Source: Aquamicrobium sp. (lineage in GTDB: Bacteria > Pseudomonadota > Alphaproteobacteria > Rhizobiales > Rhizobiaceae). From it: a stretch of 64,000 bases of DNA. The first letter of the stretch is position 1. Each line of letters opens with the position of its first letter. A program made the translations under genes and the position numbers. Of the stretch, positions 1 through 8,448 are shown in pieces. The notes beneath the pieces were generated by a model, which did not search any database, was not told where the DNA came from, and saw only the letters and a program-made list of their open reading frames with translations. The stretch spans positions 62,001 to 126,000 of the forward strand of contig JAHHDT010000003.1 of NCBI GenBank assembly GCA_019739225.1. Direction: 5' to 3'.

Positions 1-972
1 CGCATCCGGGGAGCCGAGTACATCATCGGTGACATCCGCGATCCGTCACTCTGCCGCCATGCGTTGGAAGGCGCAGAACATGTCGCGCACCTGGCGGCCG
101 AGGTGGGCGTAGGCCAGTCCATGTATGAAATAGCCCGCTATGTGGGGGCTAACGAACTGGGCACGGCAGTTCTTCTAGAAGCGCTGATCGACCGCCCGGT
201 ACGCTCGATCGTGGTGGCCTCGTCGATGAGTGTCTACGGAGAAGGTCTCTACCGTGATCGAGATGGGCGGTTGCACAATGCCATCCGCCGCCGAGTAGAC
301 GTTTCGGGAGCCGACTCGTGGGATCCCGTCGATGATGCTGGCCTCCCATTCGAGCCGGCTCCCACTGACGAGGAAAAGCCAGTGGATCTTGCCTCAATCT
401 ACGCGCTGACGAAGTTCGCGCAGGAACGGGCCGTAATGATCTTCGGTCAGGCTTATGGTGTGCCGGCCATAGCGCTGCGACTGTTCAACGTCTTCGGCGC
501 TGGCCAAGCGCTTTCCAACCCCTATACCGGCGTCTTGGCGAACTTCGCATCTCGTCTGGCCAATGGCGAACGGCCCCTGGTATTCGAAGACGGTAAACAG
601 CGGCGCGACTTTGTGCACGTCGAGGACGTCGCGCGAGCGTTTCGGCTGGCACTGGAAGTACCTTCGGCAGCTGGCCAGGTCATCAACATCGGGAGCGGGC
701 GCTCCTATTCGATCACGCAGGTGGCGGAATTGCTTGCCGCCGCGATGGGTGTGCCGGAACTGCGGCCAGAAATTCTCGGCAAAGCGCGTCGCGGCGACAT
801 CCGGCATTGCTTCGCGTCGATCGAGCGGGCGCAAGATCTGCTGGGCTTCCGCCCGAAACATCTTCTCGAGACCTCGTTGGATCCATTTGTGGAGTGGGTG
901 AAGGGTCAGACAGTAATCGACCGGAGTGCACAGATGCGTAGCGAACTCGAACAGAGGGGGCTGGTGGCATGA
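1..972 (+). CDS. NAD-dependent sugar epimerase/dehydratase (5' truncated by window edge)
   Basis: This is an extended-SDR nucleotide-sugar epimerase or dehydratase acting in the cytoplasm. The reading frame is open to base 1 and the coding similarity continues upstream of the first internal start (TTG at 64), so the N-terminal Rossmann glycine motif lies outside the window. Visible family features are the VAHLAAE segment after beta-4, the SSMSVYGE strand carrying the catalytic Ser, the catalytic pair YALTK (YxxxK), the RLFNVFG segment and the RDFVHVEDVA motif typical of GalE/RfbB-like enzymes. The stop overlaps the next start by 4 bases, so it is the first visible gene of an eight-gene operon. 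The substrate cannot be read from the sequence; a UDP- or GDP-sugar is likely. Confidence 0.85.
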   Translation, partial: RIRGAEYIIGDIRDPSLCRHALEGAEHVAHLAAEVGVGQSMYEIARYVGANELGTAVLLEALIDRPVRSIVVASSMSVYGEGLYRDRDGRLHNAIRRRVDVSGADSWDPVDDAGLPFEPAPTDEEKPVDLASIYALTKFAQERAVMIFGQAYGVPAIALRLFNVFGAGQALSNPYTGVLANFASRLANGERPLVFEDGKQRRDFVHVEDVARAFRLALEVPSAAGQVINIGSGRSYSITQVAELLAAAMGVPELRPEILGKARRGDIRHCFASIERAQDLLGFRPKHLLETSLDPFVEWVKGQTVIDRSAQMRSELEQRGLVA

Positions 973-2987
973 TCGCGCGTCCGCATCCAGCCCAGACCGG
1001 TTTCGGGTTCGTGGAATGGTTCCGCCCTGGGGAGTATGAGCGCACAGAAGACGTGCTGCCCGAAATCGTGGCCTCAGGCGCGACCTATCTGCGGACGCAT
1101 CTATCCTGGGCGGAGTATCTAGCGCCGGGGGGAAGGGAGTGGTTCGATTGGCTGGTACCCAAGCTTGCGGCAGAGCTGGATGTCTTGCCCTGCGTCCACT
1201 ACACACCGCCGTCGCTATCACGAACGGGCAAGACCACTGGCGCTCCGCGGCGCTTGCAGGACTATGCCGATTTCGTCGACCACGTTCTTGATCGCTACGG
1301 GCGTCATTTCCGCCATGTGGAGCTTTGGAACGAGCCGAACAACCTGCTCGACTGGGATTGGCGCGCCGACAAGGACTTCTCCCAGTTCTGCGAGATGATC
1401 GGCGCTGCCGCCTATTGGGTGCAGAAGCGGGGATGGAAAGCGGTCTTGGGAGCACCGTGTCCTTTCGATCCCTCATGGATGAACCTCATGGGTGAGCGGG
1501 GCGTTCTCGACGTTGTCTCGGCAGTTGGCTTTCACGGCTTCCCTGGAACCTGGGATAGCGATGAGGGAAGCTGGGGAGGCTGGGATCTGCATCTTGGAGA
1601 GCTGCGCAGGATCGTCGATCTCTACAACTCGAACGCCGAGATCTGGGTCACAGAGACAGGCTACTCAACATGGCGGCAGGACGAGGTCGAACAGGTCCGC
1701 CGTTTCATGGCCGCCCTCAGTGTGCCGGCAGAACGCGTCTACTGGTATAGCTGGCGAGACGTTCCGCACGACGTGGCCGTGCAAGAAGGGTTCTGGTTCG
1801 ATCCACGACACTACCATCTTGGGGCTACTGAGCACGGAGGGCGTCCGAAACTTCTGGCCAGACTGCTGCACGAGGGCGGCATTCGCCGCGTGCAGGAATT
1901 GTTCACGCTGGCCAAGCCATCCATCGGCTCGGGTGTAGCACCGGTCGTGATTACCGGCGGCAGCGGTTTCATCGGCTCTAACCTTGCCGCCAGCTACCTT
2001 GCCGAAGACAAGGACGTGATTATTCTGGACAGCCTGTCGCGTCCGGGCGTCGATGCCAACCTCGCATGGCTGCGCGAAACTCACGGCAGCCGCGTCCACA
2101 CCTGCATTGCTGATATTCGCGACCCCGGACAAGTTCGCGATGCCGTTCAAGACGCGAGCGTCGTGTTCCACCTCGCGGCACAGACGGCAGTGACCACCAG
2201 CTTGGATCGTCCCATCGACGACATGGAAGTTAATGTACGCGGCACGCTCAACGTTCTTGAGGCAGCGCGCGCAGGTCGTCGCAAGCCAGGGCTGGTGTTC
2301 GCCAGCACCAACAAGGTCTATGGGGCACTGGAGGACATTGAAACCGTAACGACGGCGAAGTGTCACCGCCCCGTCGATCCCGAAATTGCCCGACGCGGCA
2401 TCGGCGAGGACCGTCCGCTCGAGTTCTGCACGCCCTATGGCTGCTCCAAGGGGGCGGCCGATCAATATGTACTCGATTATGCCAAGTCCTATGGGCTGCC
2501 GGCAGCGGTGCTTCGCATGAGCTGCATCTACGGCCCGCGGCAGTTTGGTACTGAGGATCAGGGCTGGGTCGCGCATTTCTTGATCCACGCGTTGAACGAA
2601 GAGGAGATCACGATCTTCGGTGACGGCCGCCAAGTGCGCGACATCCTTGATGTCGACGACGCTGTGGCCGCCTATCGCACGCTACACGCCAATATCGACC
2701 GGCTTGGTGGTCGCGCGTTCAATCTTGGCGGTGGTCCGAACAACGCGGTTAGCTTGGCGATGGTGCTCGGCGAAATCGCGCGCATCACTGGGAGGCCCGT
2801 CAAAACGCGAAGTGAACCGTGGCGCACCGGCGACCAGCTCTACTTCGTTGCTGACACAGCTCGACTGGAAGCCGCGACGGGGTGGCGACCCACTGTTCAG
2901 TGGCGCCGCGGACTGCTGCGGCTGGCGCGGTGGCTTTCGACGGAGCGGTTCGGCTCAACCCAGGTGCGGGGAAGGCTAACAGCATGA
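969..2987 (+). CDS. Bifunctional protein: glycoside-hydrolase-like TIM barrel fused to NAD-dependent epimerase
   Basis: The 672-residue protein has two domains. Residues 1 to about 320 resemble clan-A glycoside hydrolases (GH39/GH5-like): WNEPN carries a candidate acid/base Glu122 and WVTETGYST a candidate nucleophile Glu229. Residues from about 324 form an extended SDR with the NAD motif TGGSGFIG (330-336), an SxxxxVYG strand and the catalytic pair Tyr490/Lys494 in YGCSK, closest in style to CDP-paratose/UDP-glucose 4-epimerases. There is no signal peptide, so the barrel would act in the cytoplasm, which is unusual for a secreted-hydrolase fold. The ATG at 969 overlaps the upstream stop and the gene stop overlaps the next ATG. 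I infer that the barrel processes or binds a glycoside made by the same operon; retaining glycosidase activity is unproven. Confidence 0.82.
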   Translation: MIARPHPAQTGFGFVEWFRPGEYERTEDVLPEIVASGATYLRTHLSWAEYLAPGGREWFDWLVPKLAAELDVLPCVHYTPPSLSRTGKTTGAPRRLQDYADFVDHVLDRYGRHFRHVELWNEPNNLLDWDWRADKDFSQFCEMIGAAAYWVQKRGWKAVLGAPCPFDPSWMNLMGERGVLDVVSAVGFHGFPGTWDSDEGSWGGWDLHLGELRRIVDLYNSNAEIWVTETGYSTWRQDEVEQVRRFMAALSVPAERVYWYSWRDVPHDVAVQEGFWFDPRHYHLGATEHGGRPKLLARLLHEGGIRRVQELFTLAKPSIGSGVAPVVITGGSGFIGSNLAASYLAEDKDVIILDSLSRPGVDANLAWLRETHGSRVHTCIADIRDPGQVRDAVQDASVVFHLAAQTAVTTSLDRPIDDMEVNVRGTLNVLEAARAGRRKPGLVFASTNKVYGALEDIETVTTAKCHRPVDPEIARRGIGEDRPLEFCTPYGCSKGAADQYVLDYAKSYGLPAAVLRMSCIYGPRQFGTEDQGWVAHFLIHALNEEEITIFGDGRQVRDILDVDDAVAAYRTLHANIDRLGGRAFNLGGGPNNAVSLAMVLGEIARITGRPVKTRSEPWRTGDQLYFVADTARLEAATGWRPTVQWRRGLLRLARWLSTERFGSTQVRGRLTA

Positions 2988-4147
2988 ACCAGGGTTCTAT
3001 AGTCGAAGCGGGCCCTGCGATCCCGCGGCGCGCACTCCGACGTCGGCCTTCCTCGCCGGCGGTGATCTTGATGAGTGTGGACGCGGTGGGCGGTGTTTGG
3101 CGTTACGCGATGGAACTAGCCCGCGCTCTGCCGCGCCAAAGCTATCGCGTCGTGTTTGCCGGTCTGGGTCCCAAGCCGCGCCAAGAACAGGTGAAAGAGG
3201 CAAAGGCGCTCGGTGATCTCGTTTGGCTCGATCAACCGCTGGATTGGATGACAGACAGCCCGGAAGACCTTGCAGCGGTGGGGCCGGCTCTGTCTGCGCT
3301 TTCCCACGAATGCGGAGCCGACCTCCTTCATCTAAACCTCCCCTCTCAGGCCGCCGGCCTGAACTCGCATCTGCCGGTCGTGACGGTCGCACACTCCTGT
3401 CTTCCAACGTGGTGGAAAGCCGTCAAAGGCACCACGCTGCCTGCGCGTTGGCGTTGGCACCTGCAAATCAACCAAGCGGGCTTTGATGCCTCGAACGCAA
3501 TCGTAGTCCCGAGCGGCAGTCACGCCCAAAACGTGTCCGACTGCTACAGATGTCTCGACCGCCTGCAAGTGGTCCACAACGGAATCGCCTCGTTCCTCCC
3601 GAGGGCACGGGGGGAACCGATGTTGTTTGCCGCTGGCCGTTGGTGGGACGAAGGCAAAAATGGCGCAATCCTCTCCGGCGCGGCGCCGCGGCTCGATTGG
3701 CCGATGGTCGCCGCCGGGCCGCTCACCAGCCCGGAAGGGCAGACGCTGGACCTGCCCGGCGTCCGGACGCTCGGGCCGCTCGCTCATGAACAGGTACTCG
3801 ATCACATGCGGCGCGCGGACATTTTGGTTTCTCCTTCAATCTACGAGCCCTTCGGCCTTGCTCCGCTAGAAGGTGCACGCGCGGGTGCGGCATTGATGCT
3901 CGCAAACATCGCCACCTATCGGGAGTTGTGGGAAGGCAGTGCCATCTTCTTTGACCCAACTGACCCCGGCGATCTCGCTGCAAAAGCAAGCATGTTGATT
4001 CAAGATGCGGAAATGCGCGCAGCAGGCGCCTCGGCGGCGCTTTCACGGTCCCGCAGCTTTACGCCGGACCGTCAGGCCGCAGCAATGGACGCCATTTACA
4101 GAAGCCATCTTCCCCAACCCGTCCCATATGCTTTGGAGGTCAGCTAG
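2984..4147 (+). CDS. GT4-family glycosyltransferase
   Basis: This is a GT-B fold glycosyltransferase of 387 residues. The C-terminal half has the family-4 donor-binding signature SIYEPFGLAPLEGARAG with the two conserved Glu residues seven apart, followed by a FDPTDPGDLA segment. The N-terminal half begins with MSVDAVGGVWRYAMELARAL, the usual acceptor-side glycine region. The frame is open further upstream, but the ATG at 2984 overlaps the preceding TGA in an ATGA arrangement like the other genes here, so I take it as the start. It should transfer a sugar from a nucleotide sugar, presumably one shaped by the neighbouring epimerases. Acceptor and sugar are unknown. Confidence 0.85.
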   Translation: MNQGSIVEAGPAIPRRALRRRPSSPAVILMSVDAVGGVWRYAMELARALPRQSYRVVFAGLGPKPRQEQVKEAKALGDLVWLDQPLDWMTDSPEDLAAVGPALSALSHECGADLLHLNLPSQAAGLNSHLPVVTVAHSCLPTWWKAVKGTTLPARWRWHLQINQAGFDASNAIVVPSGSHAQNVSDCYRCLDRLQVVHNGIASFLPRARGEPMLFAAGRWWDEGKNGAILSGAAPRLDWPMVAAGPLTSPEGQTLDLPGVRTLGPLAHEQVLDHMRRADILVSPSIYEPFGLAPLEGARAGAALMLANIATYRELWEGSAIFFDPTDPGDLAAKASMLIQDAEMRAAGASAALSRSRSFTPDRQAAAMDAIYRSHLPQPVPYALEVS

Positions 4148-5260
4148 ATGCGTTTCCTCTTCTATACTCATTCCCTCGTGTCGGATTGGAACCATGGCAA
4201 CGCCCACTTTTTACGTGGGTTAATGCGCGCCCTTCAAGCAAAGGGTCATGAGACGCTGGCGCTGCAACCGATCGATGGGTGGAGCCGGACACATCTGGCA
4301 GACGAACCTGGCCCTGCTCCCGAGCCCCGCTTCGTCGAAGCGTTTCCGACATTGCGTTGGCAGGACTACGGGCCGGCGTTCGATCACGCGGCTGCCTGTG
4401 GGCAGGCGGATGTCGTGATCGTGCATGAGTGGACAGAACCCGCCATTATCGCACATATTGGGCGGCTGCGCCGTGAGGGCGGGCAATTCAAGCTCTTTTT
4501 CCACGACACCCATCATCGTGCTGTTTCGAGCGAGACGGAGATCGCCGCGCTTGATCTTGATGGTTACGATGGCGTCCTGGCATTTGGAGAAGCGCTGCGG
4601 GAACGGTACGTCGCAGCGGGCTGGGGGCGGCAGGTTGAAACGTTCCATGAAGCGGCCGATGTCGAGCTGTTCCGCCCTATGCCCGAGACAGAGCAAGGCC
4701 ACGACCTCGTCTGGATCGGCAACTGGGGTGATGATGAGCGTACTGAGGAACTGCACGAGTATCTGATCGAACCGGCGGCGCGGCTAGGGCTCGACGGTGT
4801 GGTTCATGGGGTGCGTTATCCCAAGCCCGCTCGCGAAGCTCTGGCAAATGCAGGGCTACGCTACGGCGGATGGATCGCCAATCAGGACGTGCCGAAAGCT
4901 TTTGCTCGGCACCGATTCACGGTTCACGTGCCGCGGCGGCCCTATGTGGCCTCCCTGCCGGGTATTCCTACCATTCGCGTGTTCGAGGCGCTGGCCTGCG
5001 GGATCCCGCTCATCTGCGCCCCGTGGAGCGATCGAGAAGGCTTGTTCCGTCCTGGCGCAGATTATCTAGTCGCGGGCAGCGGCCAACAGATGTCAGATCA
5101 CATGAGAGCGCTGTTGCATGACCCGGATCTGCGGAAGCGGTTAGCAATGAGCGGACTTGAGACAATAAGAGCTCGCCATACCTGCAACCACCGCGCCAGG
5201 CAGCTTCTCGCGCTAGTGGCACGTCACCGACATGAGCAGGTTCCGGAGGCCGCAGAATGA
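4148..5260 (+). CDS. CgeB-like glycosyltransferase (first of three)
   Basis: This 370-residue protein resembles the CgeB/glycosyl transferases group 1_2 family. It opens with MRFLFYTHSLVSDWNHGNAHF and ends with the donor-site motif IRVFEALACGIPLICAPW, which recurs in modified form in the next two genes. It begins directly after the previous stop, with GGAGG just inside the upstream gene as ribosome binding site, and its own stop overlaps the next start. The conserved opening SxWNHGNAxF parallels SSYWNGAATYY and SSSWGNGHATTY in the two following genes, so all three look like products of old tandem duplication. Role: transfer of a sugar in the same pathway; specificity unknown. Confidence 0.8.
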   Translation: MRFLFYTHSLVSDWNHGNAHFLRGLMRALQAKGHETLALQPIDGWSRTHLADEPGPAPEPRFVEAFPTLRWQDYGPAFDHAAACGQADVVIVHEWTEPAIIAHIGRLRREGGQFKLFFHDTHHRAVSSETEIAALDLDGYDGVLAFGEALRERYVAAGWGRQVETFHEAADVELFRPMPETEQGHDLVWIGNWGDDERTEELHEYLIEPAARLGLDGVVHGVRYPKPAREALANAGLRYGGWIANQDVPKAFARHRFTVHVPRRPYVASLPGIPTIRVFEALACGIPLICAPWSDREGLFRPGADYLVAGSGQQMSDHMRALLHDPDLRKRLAMSGLETIRARHTCNHRARQLLALVARHRHEQVPEAAE

Positions 5261-6351
5261 AGATCGCATTTTATGGTTCCAGCCTGCTCTCTTCCTATTG
5301 GAACGGTGCCGCGACCTATTACCGTGGGATGATTCGTGCCTTGTCGGAACTGGGCTATGGGATCACCTTCTATGAGTCCGATGCCTTCGACCGCCAGCAG
5401 CACCGCGACATTGAGCCCCCGGGTTGGTGCGAGGTGGTGGTCTACCAGGCCACCCCGCACGCTCTGGAATCGGTCGCCGCGGCGGCGCGTGAGGCCGATA
5501 TTATCGTGAAGGCCAGCGGCTGCGGCTACGCCGACGACCTTCTTTTTGATCTGCTGCTCAAGCACCGGTCGCCTCGTTCGCTGTTGCTGTTTTGGGACGT
5601 GGATGCACCAGCAACGCTTGCCGAGCTCGCAGCCGCGCCAGACCACCCCTTGCACAGACAGCTGACGCAAACGGATCTCGTGCTCACCTATGGCGGTGGT
5701 GACCCCGTCATCTACGGATACCGCTCGTTCGGCGTGGATGATTGTGTGCCGATTTACAATGCTGTCGATCCTCGCGACCATCATCCAGTGCCGGCTAAGC
5801 GTGCATTCGGGGCGGATCTGTCTTTCCTGGGCAATCGGTTGCCCGACCGCGAAGCGCGAGTGGACCGCTTCTTTCTGGGGGCGGCCGCAGAGCTGCCCGA
5901 GCGTCGCTTCCTCCTCGGTGGCTCTGGATGGCACGACAAGACGCTGCCGAGCAACGTGAGCGCGATCGGTCATGTCCGCACTGCCGATCATAACGCTTTC
6001 AATTGTTCCCCGCTCGCCGTCCTGAACATCAGCCGTGAAAGCATGGCTTCGACGGGCTTCTCACCCGCGACCAGAGTGTTCGAGGCCGCAGGTGCTGGTG
6101 CGTGCCTAATCACGGATGACTGGGCCGGTCTCGACCTGTTTCTGAAAGACGGTGAGGAGGTGCTTAGAGTCAGAGACGGCAAAGATGTCGTCGAACAGCT
6201 TCTTGAGCTTGAGCCTGAGCGTGCGCGCGCAATTGGGAAACGTGCCCGCAAAAGAGTGCTCGCCGAGCACACTTACGAAGTTCGGGCTGCAGACTTCGAT
6301 GCGGTCATCCGCGACCGATTTGCACAACGCGCTATGGAGGCCGCCGAATGA
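5257..6351 (+). CDS. CgeB-like glycosyltransferase (second of three)
   Basis: The 364-residue protein is a CgeB-type GT-B transferase. It has the N-terminal FYGSSLLSSYWNGAATYYRG segment and the C-terminal donor-site motif SPATRVFEAAGAGACLITDDW followed by GLDLFL. A central FWDVDAPATLAEL segment is shared with the next gene (FYDIDTPITLAAL), so these two are closer to each other than to the first copy. The ATG overlaps the upstream stop (ATGA). It probably adds a further sugar to the same acceptor; neither donor nor acceptor can be inferred. Confidence 0.8.
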   Translation: MKIAFYGSSLLSSYWNGAATYYRGMIRALSELGYGITFYESDAFDRQQHRDIEPPGWCEVVVYQATPHALESVAAAAREADIIVKASGCGYADDLLFDLLLKHRSPRSLLLFWDVDAPATLAELAAAPDHPLHRQLTQTDLVLTYGGGDPVIYGYRSFGVDDCVPIYNAVDPRDHHPVPAKRAFGADLSFLGNRLPDREARVDRFFLGAAAELPERRFLLGGSGWHDKTLPSNVSAIGHVRTADHNAFNCSPLAVLNISRESMASTGFSPATRVFEAAGAGACLITDDWAGLDLFLKDGEEVLRVRDGKDVVEQLLELEPERARAIGKRARKRVLAEHTYEVRAADFDAVIRDRFAQRAMEAAE

Positions 6352-7466
6352 CGCCATTATCCATCGTCGTGGTTGGGCTTTCTCTGTCTTCTTCCTGGGG
6401 AAACGGCCACGCCACCACCTATCGCGCGCTCCTCTCCGGTCTTGGCCAGCTCGGCCACAGCGTCCTTTTCCTTGAACGGGAGCAGCCCTGGTACGCCGAG
6501 AATCGCGACCTCGTAGATCCGACGTACTGCGAACTTCAGTTTTATGCTGACGTTGAGGAGCTCAGTTCTTGGCAAGAGGTGCTGAAGGCGGCAGACGCCG
6601 TCATCATTGGTTCCTACGTGCCCGACGGCATCAAGGTGATCGATACAATAAGCCGGTTCGGTCCACGTCTCTTGTGCTTCTATGATATCGATACGCCTAT
6701 CACCCTGGCGGCACTCGCCAGAGGGGACGGGAATTATGTTGCTCGCCGTCAGCTTCCTCACTTTGATATCTATTTCTCGTTTGCGGGCGGGCGTGCGCTG
6801 GATCGCTTGCGTTGCGATTTTGGTGTGCACCGAGCCGAAGCGCTTTACTGCGCGGTCGACCCTGATGCCTATGGCCCGACCGGTCAGGAGAAGCGGTGGG
6901 ATTTGGGATATCTCGGCACCTACAGTGCGGACCGGCAGCCGACCATCGACGAACTGCTCGTTCGTACAGCGGAACTATTTCCGCACTATCGCTTTGCAGT
7001 AGCGGGTCCTCAGTACCCCAGCGCAATCCGCTGGCCAAAAAACGTCGAGCGCATCGAGCACCTGCCACCGGAATATCACCGCTCCTTCTATAGCCAGCAG
7101 CGTTACACCTTGAACGTGACGAGGGCCAACATGATTGAGAGCGGTTGGTCGCCGAGCGTGCGTCTCTTCGAGGCTGCCGCCTGCGCCACCCCGGTAATCA
7201 GCGACCGATGGGAAGGGCTCGACGATTTCTTTCCCGAGCCGGAAGCCATGAGCACGGCCACAACCGCGGAAGAAGTGGGAATGGTTCTTTCGCGTGGACC
7301 CGCGGCTGCAAAGATGCAGGGACAAGCGGCATATCGCATCGTAAAGGCCCGTCACACCGGGCTCGTGCGGGCATCGGAGCTTGCAGAGATCCTGCAAGCC
7401 GCCCGACGTCCTGCGCATCTCCGCGCAACACGTCAGAAGACGGAGGAACATCATGCGGCTCGATGA
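6348..7466 (+). CDS. CgeB-like glycosyltransferase (third of three)
   Basis: This 372-residue transferase is paralogous to the upstream gene: it shares the SSSWGNGHATTYR opening, the DIDTPITLAAL middle block and the SPSVRLFEAAACATPVISDRW donor-site motif with GLDDFF after it. The ATG overlaps the previous stop by four bases. Its own 3' end overlaps the next gene by 14 bases. The C-terminal tail is basic and glutamate-rich (RATRQKTEEHHAAR) and looks unstructured. It acts in the cytoplasm on a nucleotide-sugar donor that is not known. Confidence 0.8.
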   Translation: MTPLSIVVVGLSLSSSWGNGHATTYRALLSGLGQLGHSVLFLEREQPWYAENRDLVDPTYCELQFYADVEELSSWQEVLKAADAVIIGSYVPDGIKVIDTISRFGPRLLCFYDIDTPITLAALARGDGNYVARRQLPHFDIYFSFAGGRALDRLRCDFGVHRAEALYCAVDPDAYGPTGQEKRWDLGYLGTYSADRQPTIDELLVRTAELFPHYRFAVAGPQYPSAIRWPKNVERIEHLPPEYHRSFYSQQRYTLNVTRANMIESGWSPSVRLFEAAACATPVISDRWEGLDDFFPEPEAMSTATTAEEVGMVLSRGPAAAKMQGQAAYRIVKARHTGLVRASELAEILQAARRPAHLRATRQKTEEHHAAR

Positions 7467-8448
7467 AGGAACTGCAGGGAAAAGTACGAGTCTCGTAGCG
7501 GGTGGTGCTGGCTTTCTCGGCTGCCACCTGATCGACTATCTATTGCATGAAGGACGCTCGGTGATCTGCGTCGATAGCTTCCTGACCGGAACCTTCGAGA
7601 ACGTGGCCCGCTTCAATGGGAATGAGAATTTCACCCTTGTACGCCAGGATGTCTTGGATCCGTTGCAGATCGAACGCCCGGTTGATGAAGTCTATAATCT
7701 TGCTTGTGCCGCGTCGCCGCCACGCTACCAGGCAGATCCCCATCACACATTGATGACGAGCGTGGTCGGCACATCCAATCTTCTGGATTTCGCCATGTCG
7801 CAAGAAGCCCGGTTTCTCCAGGCATCGACCAGCGAAGTCTACGGCGATCCGGAAGTCCATCCGCAAACAGAGGATTACACCGGCAGTGTGAATTGCACCG
7901 GTCCGCGAGCCTGCTACGACGAAGGCAAAAGGGCAGCCGAAGCCATGTGCTTCGATTTCCTGCGGCTCGGCAAAGTCGATGCCCGCGTTGCGCGCATATT
8001 CAATACCTATGGACCTATGATGCGTGCTGACGATGGTCGCATCGTCTCGACCTTCATCATTCAGGCGCTTCGAGGCCGGGATCTGACCGTTTTCGGGGAC
8101 GGCAGCCAGACCCGCTCCTTCTGCTATGTCTCGGACCTGATAGAGGGATTGGTTCGTCTAATGCGCGTCGAACCGAACCCCCAAGCGCCGGTCAATCTTG
8201 GCAATCCCGCCGAATTTACTGTGTCTGAACTCGCCGCAACGGTCTCGAAGAAAATCCCTTCTGCGCGCAGCATTCGGAGACTGCCCCTGCCGCAAGATGA
8301 TCCGCGACGGCGCCGGCCCGACATTAGTCGAGCGGCGATGTTGCTGGGATGGACGCCGAAGATCGATCTCGACGAGGGGCTTTCCCGCACCATCGCGTGG
8401 TTCCGGGAACCTGAAGGTGCAACCAAAATCACGGAGGCCGCGGAATGA
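7453..8448 (+). CDS. UDP-glucuronate decarboxylase-like (UDP-xylose synthase type) SDR
   Basis: The protein has 331 residues and strongly resembles UXS enzymes, which convert UDP-glucuronate to UDP-xylose using bound NAD. Signatures are the NAD motif AGGAGFLG near residue 17, ASTSEVYGDPE with Glu128 in the position linked to decarboxylation, and GPRACYDEGKRAAE with Tyr155 and Lys159 as the catalytic pair. The frame opens earlier at a TTG (7381), but the ATG at 7453 has GGAGG six bases ahead and places the NAD motif correctly, so I choose it. It would supply a pentose (xylose-type) donor to the glycosyltransferases in this operon. The exact substrate is an inference from the family. Confidence 0.82.
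   Translation: MRLDEGTAGKSTSLVAGGAGFLGCHLIDYLLHEGRSVICVDSFLTGTFENVARFNGNENFTLVRQDVLDPLQIERPVDEVYNLACAASPPRYQADPHHTLMTSVVGTSNLLDFAMSQEARFLQASTSEVYGDPEVHPQTEDYTGSVNCTGPRACYDEGKRAAEAMCFDFLRLGKVDARVARIFNTYGPMMRADDGRIVSTFIIQALRGRDLTVFGDGSQTRSFCYVSDLIEGLVRLMRVEPNPQAPVNLGNPAEFTVSELAATVSKKIPSARSIRRLPLPQDDPRRRRPDISRAAMLLGWTPKIDLDEGLSRTIAWFREPEGATKITEAAE

Noticed and set aside
394-1476. 360-residue minus-strand frame across the first two genes
   Set aside because: It is antisense to two well-supported epimerase/hydrolase domains, rich in Arg and Pro, and has no domain signature.
1665-2633. 322-residue minus-strand frame
   Set aside because: It lies wholly antisense to the epimerase fusion gene, whose catalytic motifs are intact on the plus strand.
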